A stretch of 64,000 nt of DNA from Clostridiaceae bacterium Marseille-Q3526 (GCA_018223375.1 JAGTTS010000011.1:17987-81986); one strand, 5' to 3'; positions 23,180 through 33,944 are shown, counted from the first letter of the stretch. Program-made: numbers and translations. Notes: generated by a model from the sequence alone, not told the origin.

Positions 23180-25289
23180 AGGAAAAGCCACGGTACGCCT
23201 GGCTCTCCTTCTGGTCCTGATTGCCGTAGCCGGATTTTTCGGCTACAGCTATATGGATGACATTAAGCTGGGACTGGACCTGGCCGGAGGAGTCAGCATT
23301 ACGTATCAGGCAAAAGAGGAAAACCCGTCTGCCGAGGATATGAGCGACACGATTTACAAGCTCCAGCAGAGGGTGGAGAGCTACAGTACAGAGGCGGAGG
23401 TTTACCAGGAGGGAGACAACCGCATTAACATCGACATTCCAGGAGAATCTGACGCCAACGAGATTCTGACAGAGCTTGGAAAGCCGGGTTCCCTGGCGTT
23501 TATGGACTCCCAGGGAAATACCATTCTGACAGGCGATCAGGTAGCTTCCGCTCAGGGCGGAATGGTGGACGGCAATACTGGAAAGGAATATGTGGTTTCC
23601 CTGACCTTCACAGAGGAGGGAACCAAGGCTTTTGCAGACGCTACCACCAACAATGTGGGAAAACCGATTTACATTGTGTACGACAACGAGGTGGTATCCA
23701 CTCCTGTAGTCAGAGAGGCCATCACAGGCGGACAGTGCACCATTGACGGAATGTCAGACTTTGAGGAGGCGGAGAATCTGGCCGCCACCATCCGGATCGG
23801 TTCCCTTTCCCTGGAGCTGGAGGAGCTGCGCTCCAACGTGGTGGGCGCCAAGCTGGGCCAGCAGGCCATTACTACCAGCTTAAAGGCAGGAGCTGTGGGC
23901 TTTGCCATTGTGGCTGTATTTATGATTGCCGTTTACCTGATTCCAGGTCTGGCGGCAGTGCTGGCTTTAAGCCTCTATGTGGGACTGATTCTGATTCTTT
24001 TAGTATCCTTTGAGGTGACTCTGACGCTTCCGGGCGTGGCAGGTATCATCCTGTCCATCGGTATGGCGGTGGATGCCAACGTCATTATCTTCACCCGTAT
24101 TAAGGAAGAGATCGGAGCCGGAAAGGCTGTGAAAACTGCCATTGACAACGGCTTCCAGAAAGCCCTCTCCGCTATTGTGGACGGAAACGTAACCACCTTA
24201 ATCGCAGCGGCTGTCCTGTTCTGGAGAGGATCCGGCACTGTGAAGGGCTTTGCCTCCACACTGGCTATCGGTATCGTGCTCTCCATGTTCACAGCTCTGT
24301 TTGTGACAAGGTTTGCCTTAAACGCCCTGTATTCTCTGGGCATTGAGAATCCGAAGTTCTACGGAATCAAGAAGGAGACGGCTCCGAAGCCGTTCTTAAA
24401 GTACAGAAAGCTCTGCTTCGTGCTCTCAGCTGCAGCAGTTGCGTCCGGCTTTGTCTTTATGGGAATGAACCGTTCCTCCACAGGCCAGATCTTAAACTAC
24501 AGCATGGAGTTTAAGGGCGGAACCTCCACCAACGTGACCTTCAATGAGGAGATGAGCCAGGAGCGCATCGAGGCAGAGGTCGTTCCGTTAGTTGAGGAGA
24601 TTACAAAGGACGCTGACGTTCAGACTCAGCGCGTAACAGGCACAAACGAGGTAATCATTAAGACGAGAACTCTGAACGTGGAGGAGCGTCAGGCCTTCGA
24701 GAAGGCTATGCAGGAGAACTTCGGAGTGGAGGAAGGCAAGATTGCGGCGGAGAGTATTTCCGGAGCAGTCAGCCAGGAGATGAAGAGAGACGCCATGGAG
24801 GCTGTGCTTATCGCCACAATCGGCATGCTGCTCTACATCTGGCTCCGATTCCAGAATATCCGCTTTGCAGGAAGCTCTGTGCTGGCCCTGATCCACGACG
24901 TATTAGTGGTTCTCGCCTGCTACGCAGCCTTTAAGTGGTCTGTGGGATCTACCTTTATTGCCTGCATGCTTACCATCGTCGGCTATTCCATCAACGCCAC
25001 CATCGTTATCTTTGACCGTATCAGAGAGAATCTGAAGGCGAGACGCAGAGATCAGAGTCTTGAGGAGATTGTGAACCTGAGTATTACCCAGACCTTCACA
25101 CGAAGCATTAATACGTCCCTGACAACCTTTATCATGGTTTTAGTGCTTTACATTATGGGAGTTTCCTCCATCCGCGAGTTTGCTCTTCCGTTAATGGTAG
25201 GTATTGTGTGCGGAACCTACTCCTCCGTCTGCCTGACAGGTGCGATGTGGTATGAGATGAGCCGCAGAAAGGAAAAGAATGGAATATAA
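23166..25289 (+). CDS. secDF: Fused protein translocase subunit SecDF
   Basis: A 707-residue fusion of SecD and SecF, which uses proton motive force to help pull proteins through SecYEG. The SecD half (about 1-400) has helix 1, the DIKLGLDLAGG motif, a large extracellular domain and five further helices with AGIILSIGMAVDANVIIF. The SecF half (about 405-707) has YSMEFKGGTS and IVGYSINATIVIFDRIREN. Start 23166 is chosen for AAGGAG 8 bases upstream. The gene overlaps scfB upstream and tgt downstream, giving tight coupling. Confidence 0.94.
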   Translation: MKSSKGKATVRLALLLVLIAVAGFFGYSYMDDIKLGLDLAGGVSITYQAKEENPSAEDMSDTIYKLQQRVESYSTEAEVYQEGDNRINIDIPGESDANEILTELGKPGSLAFMDSQGNTILTGDQVASAQGGMVDGNTGKEYVVSLTFTEEGTKAFADATTNNVGKPIYIVYDNEVVSTPVVREAITGGQCTIDGMSDFEEAENLAATIRIGSLSLELEELRSNVVGAKLGQQAITTSLKAGAVGFAIVAVFMIAVYLIPGLAAVLALSLYVGLILILLVSFEVTLTLPGVAGIILSIGMAVDANVIIFTRIKEEIGAGKAVKTAIDNGFQKALSAIVDGNVTTLIAAAVLFWRGSGTVKGFASTLAIGIVLSMFTALFVTRFALNALYSLGIENPKFYGIKKETAPKPFLKYRKLCFVLSAAAVASGFVFMGMNRSSTGQILNYSMEFKGGTSTNVTFNEEMSQERIEAEVVPLVEEITKDADVQTQRVTGTNEVIIKTRTLNVEERQAFEKAMQENFGVEEGKIAAESISGAVSQEMKRDAMEAVLIATIGMLLYIWLRFQNIRFAGSSVLALIHDVLVVLACYAAFKWSVGSTFIACMLTIVGYSINATIVIFDRIRENLKARRRDQSLEEIVNLSITQTFTRSINTSLTTFIMVLVLYIMGVSSIREFALPLMVGIVCGTYSSVCLTGAMWYEMSRRKEKNGI

Positions 25290-26418
25290 GATTCTGGCAA
25301 AGGACGGGCGTGCCAAACGAGCTGAGATGAAGACGGTTCACGGCACCATCCAGACGCCTGTTTTTATGAACGTGGGAACAGTGGCAGCCATTAAGGGAGC
25401 AGTTTCCACCGATGATTTAAAGACCATAGGAACCCAGGTGGAGCTTTCCAATACGTATCACCTCCATGTGAGAACCGGAGACAAGCTGATTAAGCAGTTT
25501 GGAGGACTTCACAAATTTATGCACTGGGATCGGCCAATTCTGACTGACTCCGGCGGCTTTCAGGTTTTCTCCCTGTCAGGACTCAGAAAAATCAAGGAGG
25601 AGGGAGTGTACTTTAACTCCCATATCGACGGCAGGAAAATTTTCATGGGGCCGGAGGAGAGCATGCAGATTCAGTCCAATCTGGGTTCCACCATCGCTAT
25701 GGCTTTTGATGAGTGTCCGCCCAGCAAGGCCAGCAGGGAGTACGTTCAGAACTCAGTAGAGCGCACCACCAGATGGCTGAAGCGCTGTAAGGCTGAGATG
25801 GAGCGGTTAAACAGCCTGCCTGATACAGTCAACAAAGAGCAGCTCCTCTTTGGAATCAACCAGGGAGCTGTCTATGAGGACATCAGAATCGCCCATGCAG
25901 AGGAGATCAGCAGGCTGGATTTAGACGGCTATGCAGTAGGCGGTCTGGCGGTAGGAGAGAGTCACGAGGAGATGTACCGGATTCTCGACGAGGTAGTTCC
26001 CCATCTGCCGGAGGAAAAGCCTACGTACCTGATGGGTGTGGGAACACCGGCCAATATCCTGGAGGCGGTAGACAGAGGCGTGGATTTCTTCGACTGCGTC
26101 TATCCGTCCAGAAACGGACGCCATGGCCATGTATACACAAATCATGGAAAGCTGAATATGTTTAATGCCAAGTATGAGCTGGATCCGAGACCGATTGAGG
26201 AAGGATGCCAGTGCCCGGCCTGCCGTTCTTACAGCAGAGCTTATATCCGCCATTTGATGAAGGCAAAAGAAATGCTCGGTATGAGATTATGCGTCTTGCA
26301 TAATTTGTATTTTTATAATAAAATGATGGAAGAGATTCGCGACGCAATCGAACATCACCGCTACGCAGAGTACAAGGCTGAGAAGCTGGCCCGCATGGCG
26401 GAGGGAGAAAAAAATTAA
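25279..26418 (+). CDS. tgt: Queuine tRNA-ribosyltransferase
   Basis: A 379-residue TIM-barrel enzyme that exchanges guanine 34 for a queuosine precursor in GUN-anticodon tRNAs. The substrate motif LTDSGGFQVFSL (about 90-101) and catalytic DCVYPSRNGRHG (about 272-283) are present. Zinc ligands are visible in CQCPACRSYSRAYIRHL with a later histidine in LHNLYFYN. The start overlaps the end of secDF by 11 bases. It is followed after 46 bases by yajC, the order known from many bacteria. Confidence 0.95.
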   Translation: MEYKILAKDGRAKRAEMKTVHGTIQTPVFMNVGTVAAIKGAVSTDDLKTIGTQVELSNTYHLHVRTGDKLIKQFGGLHKFMHWDRPILTDSGGFQVFSLSGLRKIKEEGVYFNSHIDGRKIFMGPEESMQIQSNLGSTIAMAFDECPPSKASREYVQNSVERTTRWLKRCKAEMERLNSLPDTVNKEQLLFGINQGAVYEDIRIAHAEEISRLDLDGYAVGGLAVGESHEEMYRILDEVVPHLPEEKPTYLMGVGTPANILEAVDRGVDFFDCVYPSRNGRHGHVYTNHGKLNMFNAKYELDPRPIEEGCQCPACRSYSRAYIRHLMKAKEMLGMRLCVLHNLYFYNKMMEEIRDAIEHHRYAEYKAEKLARMAEGEKN

Positions 26419-26464
26419 GATTTCGCGGCGAGGCGCCGAATCTGGATGAAGGAGGAAATAACAC

Positions 26465-26737
26465 ATGAACGCAATGGGATGGATAGTGTACTTTGTATTC
26501 CTGATTGGACTTATGTACTTTATCGCTATCAGACCTCAGAAGAAAGAGAAAAAGAAAATGCAGGAGCTTTTAGCCAGCGTGGCTATCGGCGACAGCGTTT
26601 TAACATCCAGCGGAATGTATGGTGTTGTCATTGATATGACAGATGACACTGTAATCGTTGAGTTCGGCAGCAACAAGAACTGCCGTATTCCGATGCGTAA
26701 GGATGCCATTGTTCAGGTTGAGAAGCCGGAACTGTAG
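26465..26737 (+). CDS. yajC: Preprotein translocase accessory subunit YajC
   Basis: A 90-residue single-pass membrane protein of the SecDF-YajC complex. A hydrophobic N-terminal helix (about 5-23) is followed by the typical RPQKKEKKKMQELLASVAIG block and a small beta domain (DSVLTSSGMYGVV). AAGGAGG lies 8 bases upstream of the start. It ends the scfA-to-yajC operon; a strong terminator follows. Confidence 0.93.
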   Translation: MNAMGWIVYFVFLIGLMYFIAIRPQKKEKKKMQELLASVAIGDSVLTSSGMYGVVIDMTDDTVIVEFGSNKNCRIPMRKDAIVQVEKPEL

Positions 26738-26753
26738 TGTTTGACAGATGAAG

Positions 26754-26794
26754 AGAGCCTGTTCCAGAATGAAGATTCTGGAGCAGGCTCTTTT
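26754..26794 (+). terminator. Terminator of the scf-sec-tgt-yajC operon
   Basis: AGAGCCTGTTCCAGAAT pairs with ATTCTGGAGCAGGCTCT around a GAAG loop, followed by TTTT. The stem is about 17 bp with one mismatch. Confidence 0.9.
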
Positions 26795-26945
26795 AGTATC
26801 TGAAAGGCAGATTGTGCTGCAGTCCTGTGATATGATGGGGAGAAAAGCTAAAGATCAGATATGAGACAGAAATTTCGATAACCTCCGGTTATACAAAAAA
26901 TTCCAAATTTATATAGAAGGTTTCTTGTAAATCCCGGCCGCGCAG

Positions 26946-26974
26946 TTGAAAAATACAGACAAATAGGATATGAT
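26946..26974 (+). promoter_or_regulatory. Promoter of the leuB-ilv-ser gene run
   Basis: TTGAAA (26946-26951), 17 bases, TATGAT (26969-26974), 35 bases before leuB. I see no T-box or leader peptide with repeated leucine or isoleucine codons in the gap 26795-27009. Confidence 0.6.
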
Positions 26975-27009
26975 GGAAAGAAACCAGAAAAGCGGAGGAG
27001 TGAGACAGG

Positions 27010-28095
27010 ATGGATTACAGGATTGCAGTAATTCCAGGAGATGGAATTGGGCCGGAGATTGTCAGGGAGGCCTGCAAGGTTCTGGACCGGGTTGGAGCGG
27101 TCCATGGGCATAAATTTCAGTATACAGAGGTTTTGATGGGTGGAATTTCCATCGATACATACGGCGTTCCTTTAACCGAGGAAGCTCTGGAAACGGCGAA
27201 AAACAGTGATTCCGTCCTGCTGGGGGCAGTGGGCGGAAATGTGGGAAACTCCAGATGGTACGATGTGGCGCCGAATCTGAGGCCGGAGGCCGGTCTGCTT
27301 GCCATCAGAAAAGGCCTGGGGCTGTTTGCCAATATCCGTCCAGCTTACCTTTACAAAGAACTCTCCGAGGCCTGTCCGTTAAAGAAGGAGATTATCGGGG
27401 ACGGATTCGATATGGTGATTATGCGGGAGCTGACCGGCGGTCTGTATTTTGGAGAACGCTATACAAAGGAAGTGGACGGCGTGGCGACAGCTGTGGACAC
27501 TCTCACTTACAATGAAAACGAGATTCGAAGAATCGCAGTGAAGGCCTTCGACATTGCCATGAAGAGGAAAAAGCATGTGACCAGCGTGGATAAGGCCAAT
27601 GTGCTGGATTCCTCCAGACTGTGGAGAAAGGTGGTGGAGGAGGTTGCCAGAGATTATCCCGAGGTGACTTTAACCCATATGCTGGTAGACAACTGCGCTA
27701 TGCAGCTGGTCATGAATCCGGGACAGTTTGACGTGATTCTCACGGAAAATATGTTCGGCGATATTTTATCAGACGAGGCCAGCATGATCACCGGATCTAT
27801 CGGAATGCTTTCCTCAGCCAGCATGAACGAGAGCAGGTTCGGCCTGTACGAGCCCAGCCACGGCTCCGCGCCGGATATTGCGGGAAAAGGAATTGCCAAT
27901 CCTATCGCCACGATCTTGTCCGCAGCCATGATGCTCCGGTATTCTTTTGACCTGGATCAGGAAGCGGCCGCTGTGGAGACGGCTGTGCAGCAGGTGCTCA
28001 CAGAAGGTTTCAGAACCGCCGATATTATGGCGGAAGGATGCATTCAGGTGGGAACAGAAGAGATGGGACGCCTGATCTGTGAGAGGATTAAGTAA
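27010..28095 (+). CDS. leuB: 3-isopropylmalate dehydrogenase
   Basis: A 361-residue NAD-dependent decarboxylating dehydrogenase of leucine synthesis. Family motifs seen are [11 protein letters not shown] at the start, [10 protein letters not shown], the substrate-binding [13 protein letters not shown], the lysine and aspartates in [12 protein letters not shown] and [12 protein letters not shown], and the NAD site [21 protein letters not shown]. It starts a same-strand run with ilvD and ilvB; leuA, leuC and leuD are not in the window. A GGAGG-type site precedes the ATG. Confidence 0.95.
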   Translation: MDYRIAVIPGDGIGPEIVREACKVLDRVGAVHGHKFQYTEVLMGGISIDTYGVPLTEEALETAKNSDSVLLGAVGGNVGNSRWYDVAPNLRPEAGLLAIRKGLGLFANIRPAYLYKELSEACPLKKEIIGDGFDMVIMRELTGGLYFGERYTKEVDGVATAVDTLTYNENEIRRIAVKAFDIAMKRKKHVTSVDKANVLDSSRLWRKVVEEVARDYPEVTLTHMLVDNCAMQLVMNPGQFDVILTENMFGDILSDEASMITGSIGMLSSASMNESRFGLYEPSHGSAPDIAGKGIANPIATILSAAMMLRYSFDLDQEAAAVETAVQQVLTEGFRTADIMAEGCIQVGTEEMGRLICERIK

Positions 28096-28179
28096 AGTAT
28101 CTGATCAAGCTGCCTGAGAGCCTGGCGCTTTCCGGCAGCATCTTCCATACATAGATTAAATTAAGAAGGAGAAAAAATT

Positions 28180-29859
28180 ATGAAAAGTGACGCAGTAAGA
28201 AAGGGCCCCCAGGCGGCTCCCCATAGATCCCTGTTAAACGCCCTTGGCATGACGCCGGAGGAGATGAGAAAGCCGATGGTAGGCATTGTCAGCTCTTACA
28301 ATGAGATTGTGCCGGGACATATGAACCTGGACAAGATTGTGGAGGCCGTGAAGCTGGGCGTAGCCATGGCTGGAGGAACTCCGGTGGTATTCCCGGCCAT
28401 TGCCGTCTGCGATGGAATTGCCATGGGCCATGTGGGAATGAAATATTCCCTGGTAACGAGAGACCTGATCGCCGATTCTACTGAGTGTATGGCTCTGGCG
28501 CACCAGTTTGACGCCCTTGTCATGGTGCCAAACTGTGACAAAAACGTGCCGGGACTTCTCATGGCAGCAGCCAGAGTGAACGTTCCCACTGTATTTGTCA
28601 GCGGCGGACCTATGCTGGCCGGCCATGTAGGCGGCAGAAAGAGAAGCCTTTCCAGCATGTTCGAGGCAGTAGGCGCTTATGCGGCTGGGAACATCACAGA
28701 GGAGGAGCTGACAGAGTATGAGAACAAGGTCTGCCCGACCTGCGGATCCTGCTCCGGCATGTACACAGCCAACAGCATGAACTGCCTGACAGAGGCCCTG
28801 GGCATGGGGCTTCGCGGAAACGGAACCATTCCGGCTGTCTACTCTGAGAGAATTAAGCTGGCCAAGCACGCCGGTATGAAGGTGATGGAGATGTATGAGA
28901 AAAATATCCGTCCGAGAGACATTATGACGGAGAAGGCCTTCTTAAACGCCCTGACTGTCGATATGGCTCTGGGCTGCTCCACCAACAGCATGCTTCACCT
29001 TCCGGCCATCGCTCACGAGGCGGGCGTGGATCTGAACATGGATCTGGTCAATGAAATCAGCGCTAAAACTCCGAATCTCTGCCACCTGGCCCCGGCAGGC
29101 CCTACCTATATCGAGGAGTTAAACGAGGCAGGCGGCGTTTACGCAGTGATGAACGAGCTGTCCAAGAAGAATCTTCTGAACCTGGACTGCATGACAGTTA
29201 CAGGAAAGACGGTGGGAGAGAACATCGAGGGCTGCGTGAACCGGAATCCAGAGCTGATCCGTCCTATCGAGAATCCGTACAGCGCTACAGGCGGCATTGC
29301 GGTGCTCCGCGGAAACCTGGCTCCTGACACAGCCGTTGTAAAGAGATCCGCCGTTGCTCCAGAAATGTTAAAGCACCAGGGACCGGCCAGAGTCTTTGAC
29401 TGCGAGGAGGACGCTATCGCTGCTATCAAGGGCGGAAAGATCGTTCCCGGAGACGTGGTGATCATCCGCTACGAGGGACCGAAGGGCGGCCCGGGCATGA
29501 GAGAGATGCTGAACCCGACTTCAGCTATCGCCGGCATGGGACTGGGAGAGAGCGTGGCCCTGATTACAGACGGACGCTTCTCCGGCGCGTCCAGAGGAGC
29601 TTCCATCGGACATGTGTCTCCTGAGGCGGCCGTAGGAGGAAATATTGCCCTGGTAGAGGAAGGCGATATGATTTCCATTGACATTGACAACCACTCCTTA
29701 AACGTGCTGGTATCAGACGAGGAGCTGGCAGAAAGGCGGGCAAAATGGCAGCCCAGAGAGCCGAAGGTAACCACAGGATATCTGGCCCGCTACGCGTCCA
29801 TGGTGACCAGCGGAAACAGAGGAGCTGTACTGGAAATTCCGGGAACGAAACAGGATTAG
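28180..29859 (+). CDS. ilvD: Dihydroxy-acid dehydratase
   Basis: A 559-residue Fe-S dehydratase that makes the 2-oxo acid precursors of valine and isoleucine. Cluster and metal-binding motifs are [12 protein letters not shown] (about 107-118) and [17 protein letters not shown] (about 187-203), and the C-terminal [12 protein letters not shown] and [11 protein letters not shown] blocks are present. Length is typical. AGAAGGAG lies before the ATG. A small hairpin (GCTGCC/GGCAGC) is in the 84-base gap after leuB. Confidence 0.96.
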   Translation: MKSDAVRKGPQAAPHRSLLNALGMTPEEMRKPMVGIVSSYNEIVPGHMNLDKIVEAVKLGVAMAGGTPVVFPAIAVCDGIAMGHVGMKYSLVTRDLIADSTECMALAHQFDALVMVPNCDKNVPGLLMAAARVNVPTVFVSGGPMLAGHVGGRKRSLSSMFEAVGAYAAGNITEEELTEYENKVCPTCGSCSGMYTANSMNCLTEALGMGLRGNGTIPAVYSERIKLAKHAGMKVMEMYEKNIRPRDIMTEKAFLNALTVDMALGCSTNSMLHLPAIAHEAGVDLNMDLVNEISAKTPNLCHLAPAGPTYIEELNEAGGVYAVMNELSKKNLLNLDCMTVTGKTVGENIEGCVNRNPELIRPIENPYSATGGIAVLRGNLAPDTAVVKRSAVAPEMLKHQGPARVFDCEEDAIAAIKGGKIVPGDVVIIRYEGPKGGPGMREMLNPTSAIAGMGLGESVALITDGRFSGASRGASIGHVSPEAAVGGNIALVEEGDMISIDIDNHSLNVLVSDEELAERRAKWQPREPKVTTGYLARYASMVTSGNRGAVLEIPGTKQD

Positions 29860-29922
29860 AAACAATTAAAAGATAAAACCGAACGATCAGGCGGAAAAAG
29901 CAAGGCAAAGCGAGGAACGCAG

Positions 29923-31611
29923 ATGAAACGATTAAATGGAGCGGAAATAGTCATCGAGTGCCTGAAGGAGCAGGGGGTAGACACAGTATTCGGATACCCG
30001 GGAGGTTCGATTCTGAACATTTACGACGCCCTTTACAAGCACCAGGATGAGATTACACATATACTTACCTCCCACGAACAGGGAGCTTCCCACGCGGCGG
30101 ACGGATATGCCAGGGCTACCGGAAAAGTAGGCGTGTGCCTGGCCACCTCCGGCCCGGGCGCCACGAACCTGGTAACGGGAATCGCCACCGCTTACATGGA
30201 TTCGATTCCAGTAGTAGCTATTACCTGTAATGTGGGGGTAAACCTGCTGGGAAAGGACAGCTTTCAGGAGATTGATATTTTAGGCGTAACCATGCCTATC
30301 ACGAAATACAATTTTATTGTAAAGGATGTGACGAAGCTGGCGGACGTGATCCGGAGAGCCTTTAAAATTGCCGGAAGCGGCCGTCCCGGCCCGGTTCTGG
30401 TGGATATCACAAAGGATGTGACGGCGGCTGAGTGCGATTATGAATATAAGCAGCCAGATCCGGTGAAGCCCCTGTCTGACACGATCACAGAGGAGGACAT
30501 GGAGCGGGCCCTGTCCCTGATTCACGCCTCTCAGAAGCCCTTTATCTTCGTAGGCGGCGGAGCTGTGTCAGCCAACGCTTCCGAGGAGCTGAAGGCCTTT
30601 GCCCACAAGATTCAGGCCCCTGTGGCTGACAGCTTAATGGGAAAGGGAGCCTTTGACGGCACTGACGAGCTGTATACAGGCATGATTGGAATGCACGGCA
30701 CGAAGACCTCCAACTTCGGAGTAGCTGAGTGCGATCTGCTGATTGTGGCAGGCGCCAGATTCAGCGACCGGGTGGTGGGAGATTCCTCACGCTTTGCCAA
30801 GAACGCCAAGATTCTCCAGCTGGATGTGGATCCGGCGGAGATCAATAAAAACATCCATACAACAGCCAGTGTGATTGGCGATCTGAAGGTGATTTTAAGA
30901 AGGCTCAATGCAAGGCTTGACCCGATGAACCATGAAGAATGGATTGCCCATATTGACAGAATGCGGGATATGTATCCGCTGCGCTATAACAAGGAGCAGC
31001 TGACCGGCCCGTATATCATGGAGAAAATCTATGAGCTGACAGACGGGGAGGCCATTATTACCACAGATGTGGGGCAGCACCAGATGTGGGCGGCTCAGTA
31101 TTATAAATATAAAAAGCCAAGAACTTTTCTGTCCTCTGGCGGTCTGGGAACTATGGGCTACGGTCTGGGAGCCTGTATCGGCGCCAAGATGGGATGCAAA
31201 GATAAGACAGTGGTAAACATTGCCGGAGACGGATGCTTCCGCATGAATATGAATGAGATCGCTACAGCAGCCAGATATAATATTCCGATTATCCAGGTTG
31301 TATTTAATAATCATGTGCTGGGTATGGTGCGCCAGTGGCAGAACCTGTTCTATGGAAAGCGTTATTCCCAGACTGTGCTGGATGACCAGGTAGACTTCGT
31401 CAAAGTGGCGGAGGGACTGGGGGCAAAGGCCTATCGGGTAACAGAGAAGGATGAGTTTGAACGGGTATTTAAGGAAGCGGTGGAGTTAAATATTCCGGTT
31501 GTCATTGACTGCCAGATTGGCTGTGATGACAAGGTATTTCCGATGGTTCCGGCAGGAAAGCCTATCGAGGACGCCTTTGACGAGATCGATCTGATGATAG
31601 AGGGTAAATAG
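29923..31611 (+). CDS. ilvB: Acetolactate synthase, large subunit
   Basis: A 562-residue ThDP- and FAD-dependent enzyme catalysing the first common step of valine, leucine and isoleucine synthesis. The N-terminal Pyr domain has FGYPGGSILNIYDAL and the catalytic-type glutamate in SHEQGASHAADGYARATG. The ThDP motif is GDGCFRMNMNEIATAARYNIPI in the C-terminal domain. The anabolic form is regulated by a small subunit IlvN, but no ilvN gene follows here; it may lie elsewhere or be fused to another locus. The gene sits 63 bases after ilvD. Confidence 0.93.
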   Translation: MKRLNGAEIVIECLKEQGVDTVFGYPGGSILNIYDALYKHQDEITHILTSHEQGASHAADGYARATGKVGVCLATSGPGATNLVTGIATAYMDSIPVVAITCNVGVNLLGKDSFQEIDILGVTMPITKYNFIVKDVTKLADVIRRAFKIAGSGRPGPVLVDITKDVTAAECDYEYKQPDPVKPLSDTITEEDMERALSLIHASQKPFIFVGGGAVSANASEELKAFAHKIQAPVADSLMGKGAFDGTDELYTGMIGMHGTKTSNFGVAECDLLIVAGARFSDRVVGDSSRFAKNAKILQLDVDPAEINKNIHTTASVIGDLKVILRRLNARLDPMNHEEWIAHIDRMRDMYPLRYNKEQLTGPYIMEKIYELTDGEAIITTDVGQHQMWAAQYYKYKKPRTFLSSGGLGTMGYGLGACIGAKMGCKDKTVVNIAGDGCFRMNMNEIATAARYNIPIIQVVFNNHVLGMVRQWQNLFYGKRYSQTVLDDQVDFVKVAEGLGAKAYRVTEKDEFERVFKEAVELNIPVVIDCQIGCDDKVFPMVPAGKPIEDAFDEIDLMIEGK

Positions 31612-31672
31612 AGCCGCGCAGATACAGGCGCTGACAGAGAGAAAGAGAGAATAGATAGAAGGAGGAGCAGTT

Positions 31673-32755
31673 ATGAGCAGAGTCTACAATTTTTCGGCAG
31701 GTCCGGCCGTGATGCCTGAGGAGGTGCTCAGGGAAGCGTCAGAAGAGATGATGGATTACAGGGGCTGCGGCATGTCAGTGATGGAGATGAGCCACCGCTC
31801 CAGGGACTTTCAGGATATTCTCAAAGAGGCGGAGCGGGATCTGCGGGATTTAATGGAGATCCCTGATAATTATAAGGTACTGTTTATCCAGGGCGGAGGA
31901 CACATGCAGTTTGCCATGGTTCCCATGAATCTGATGAAAAACAGGGTGGGAGACTACATTATTACGGGCCAGTGGGCGAAGAAGGCATTTAAGGAAGCTC
32001 AGATGTATGGAACGGCCCATGCCATCGCTTCCAGCGAGGATAAAACCTTCAGCTATATTCCAGACTGCTCCGATCTTCCGGTGGACGAGGACGCAGACTA
32101 TGTATACATCTGCCTGAACAATACCATTTACGGAACCAGGTTTCCAGAGCTTCCAAACACCAAGGGAAAGGTTCTGGTGGCAGACGTGTCCTCCTGCTTC
32201 CTGTCTGAGCCGTTAGATGTGTCTAAATTCGGAATCATCTGGGGAGGCGTGCAGAAGAACGTAGGCCCTGCGGGAATGGCCATTGCCATTGTGAGGGAGG
32301 ATCTGATCACAGAGGACGTGCTTCCGGGAACGCCTACCATGCTCCGCTACAAGACGTACGCTGACAACGATTCTCTCTACAACACGCCGCCCACCTACTG
32401 CATCTACATCTGCGGAAAGGTGTTTAAGTGGCTGAAAAAGCAGGGCGGTCTGGCTGCCATGAAGGAGAAAAACGAGAGAAAGGCAAAGCTTCTCTATGAT
32501 TTTCTGGATGAGAGCCAGCTGTTTAAGGGAACGGTTGAGAAACAGGATCGTTCTCTGATGAACGTGCCCTTTGTAACCGGATCGGAGGAGATGGACGCGA
32601 AATTTATAAAGGAAGCCAAGGAAGCGGGATTTGTAAACTTAAAGGGACACAGAACCGTGGGAGGAATGAGAGCCAGCATTTACAACGCCATGCCGGAAGA
32701 GGGAGTGGCAAAGCTGGTAGAATTTATGCGGGAATTTGAGAGAAAGAACAGCTGA
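31673..32755 (+). CDS. serC: Phosphoserine aminotransferase
   Basis: A 360-residue PLP-dependent transaminase forming phosphoserine from 3-phosphohydroxypyruvate and glutamate. The family start YNFSAGPAVMPEEVL, the PLP-contacting GGGHMQFAMVPMNL and the Schiff-base lysine in IIWGGVQKNVGPAGMA (about 198) are visible. The ribosome binding site is GAAGGAGGAG. serA follows after 25 bases, so the two steps of serine synthesis are coupled. Confidence 0.95.
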   Translation: MSRVYNFSAGPAVMPEEVLREASEEMMDYRGCGMSVMEMSHRSRDFQDILKEAERDLRDLMEIPDNYKVLFIQGGGHMQFAMVPMNLMKNRVGDYIITGQWAKKAFKEAQMYGTAHAIASSEDKTFSYIPDCSDLPVDEDADYVYICLNNTIYGTRFPELPNTKGKVLVADVSSCFLSEPLDVSKFGIIWGGVQKNVGPAGMAIAIVREDLITEDVLPGTPTMLRYKTYADNDSLYNTPPTYCIYICGKVFKWLKKQGGLAAMKEKNERKAKLLYDFLDESQLFKGTVEKQDRSLMNVPFVTGSEEMDAKFIKEAKEAGFVNLKGHRTVGGMRASIYNAMPEEGVAKLVEFMREFERKNS

Positions 32756-32780
32756 TTGGACATCCAGGGAGGAAATGAAT

Positions 32781-33944
32781 ATGAGAAAGATTCACTGCTT
32801 AAACCCGATTTCTGAGCACGGAACAGGGCTTTTCACAGAGGGATACGAGATGACGGAGAACGCCGGGGAGGCGGACGGAATTCTGGTGAGAAGCGCGTCC
32901 ATGCACGGCATGGAATTTTCCGAGAATCTGCGGGCAGTAGCCAGGGCGGGAGCCGGAGTCAACAACATTCCGCTGGACGAGTGCGCCAGCCGCGGAATTG
33001 TAGTGTTCAACACGCCGGGAGCCAACGCCAACGGCGTGAAGGAGCTGGTGTTAGCCGGAATGCTGCTGGCTGCCAGAGACGTGGCCGGAGGCATGAACTG
33101 GTGCAGGGAAAACGCTGGAAACGAGAATATTTCCAAGGATATGGAGAAGGCCAAGAAGGCCTTTGCCGGAAACGAGATCAAGGGCAAGAAGCTGGGCGTC
33201 ATCGGCCTGGGCGCCATTGGGGCGGAGGTAGCCAACGCCGCCGCCGGCCTGGGCATGGAAGTGCTGGGCTACGATCCGTTTATCTCTGTAAACGCCGCCT
33301 GGATGCTTTCCCGGGACGTGCGCCACATCACCGACGTGGACACAATCTACAGTGAGTGCGACTACATTACCGTCCATGTGCCGCTTCTGGACTCTACCAG
33401 AGGCATGATTAACAGGGAAAGCATGGCAAAGATGAAGGACAAAGTGGTGATTTTAAACTTTGCCAGAGATCTGCTGGTGAACGACGCAGATATGAAGGCG
33501 GCCCTGGCTGAGGGAAAGGTAAAGAGGTATGTGACAGACTTCCCCAATCCGGCTGTCATGGAAATGGAACATGTAATTGCAACGCCTCATCTGGGCGCTT
33601 CTACAGAGGAGTCGGAGGACAACTGCGCTGTGATGGCGGTGAAGGAACTGATGGACTACCTGGAAAACGGAAATATCCGCCATTCTGTCAATTATCCGGA
33701 CTGCGATATGGGAGTGTGCACCTCGGTGAACCGGGTGGCGCTGCTCCACATGAACGTGCCGAACATGATCGGACAGATCTCCGCCATTCTGGCCGCCACA
33801 GACATGAATATCGCCAACATGGTCAATAAGAGCCGGGAAAAATATGCCTATACCATGATTGATCTGGAGACAAAAGTGGATCAGGAGACTCTGGAGAAAC
33901 TAAAGGGAATCAGGGGAATGATGCGGGTGCGGGTGATTCAGTAG
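32781..33944 (+). CDS. serA: D-3-phosphoglycerate dehydrogenase
   Basis: A 387-residue NAD-dependent dehydrogenase that opens serine synthesis. The nucleotide site is VIGLGAIGAEVANAAAG (about 146-162), with the active-site arginine in NFARDLLVND, a glutamate region and the histidine in ATPHLGASTEES. A C-terminal ACT-like domain (about 315-387) suggests feedback control by serine. Start 32781 is used because GGGAGG lies 8 bases upstream; ATG 32775 is too close to it. Terminator hairpins follow. Confidence 0.93.
   Translation: MRKIHCLNPISEHGTGLFTEGYEMTENAGEADGILVRSASMHGMEFSENLRAVARAGAGVNNIPLDECASRGIVVFNTPGANANGVKELVLAGMLLAARDVAGGMNWCRENAGNENISKDMEKAKKAFAGNEIKGKKLGVIGLGAIGAEVANAAAGLGMEVLGYDPFISVNAAWMLSRDVRHITDVDTIYSECDYITVHVPLLDSTRGMINRESMAKMKDKVVILNFARDLLVNDADMKAALAEGKVKRYVTDFPNPAVMEMEHVIATPHLGASTEESEDNCAVMAVKELMDYLENGNIRHSVNYPDCDMGVCTSVNRVALLHMNVPNMIGQISAILAATDMNIANMVNKSREKYAYTMIDLETKVDQETLEKLKGIRGMMRVRVIQ

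Noticed and set aside
26795..27009. T-box or leucine leader before leuB
   Set aside because: No T-box sequence (such as AGGGTGGNACCGCG) and no short frame rich in leucine codons is present.
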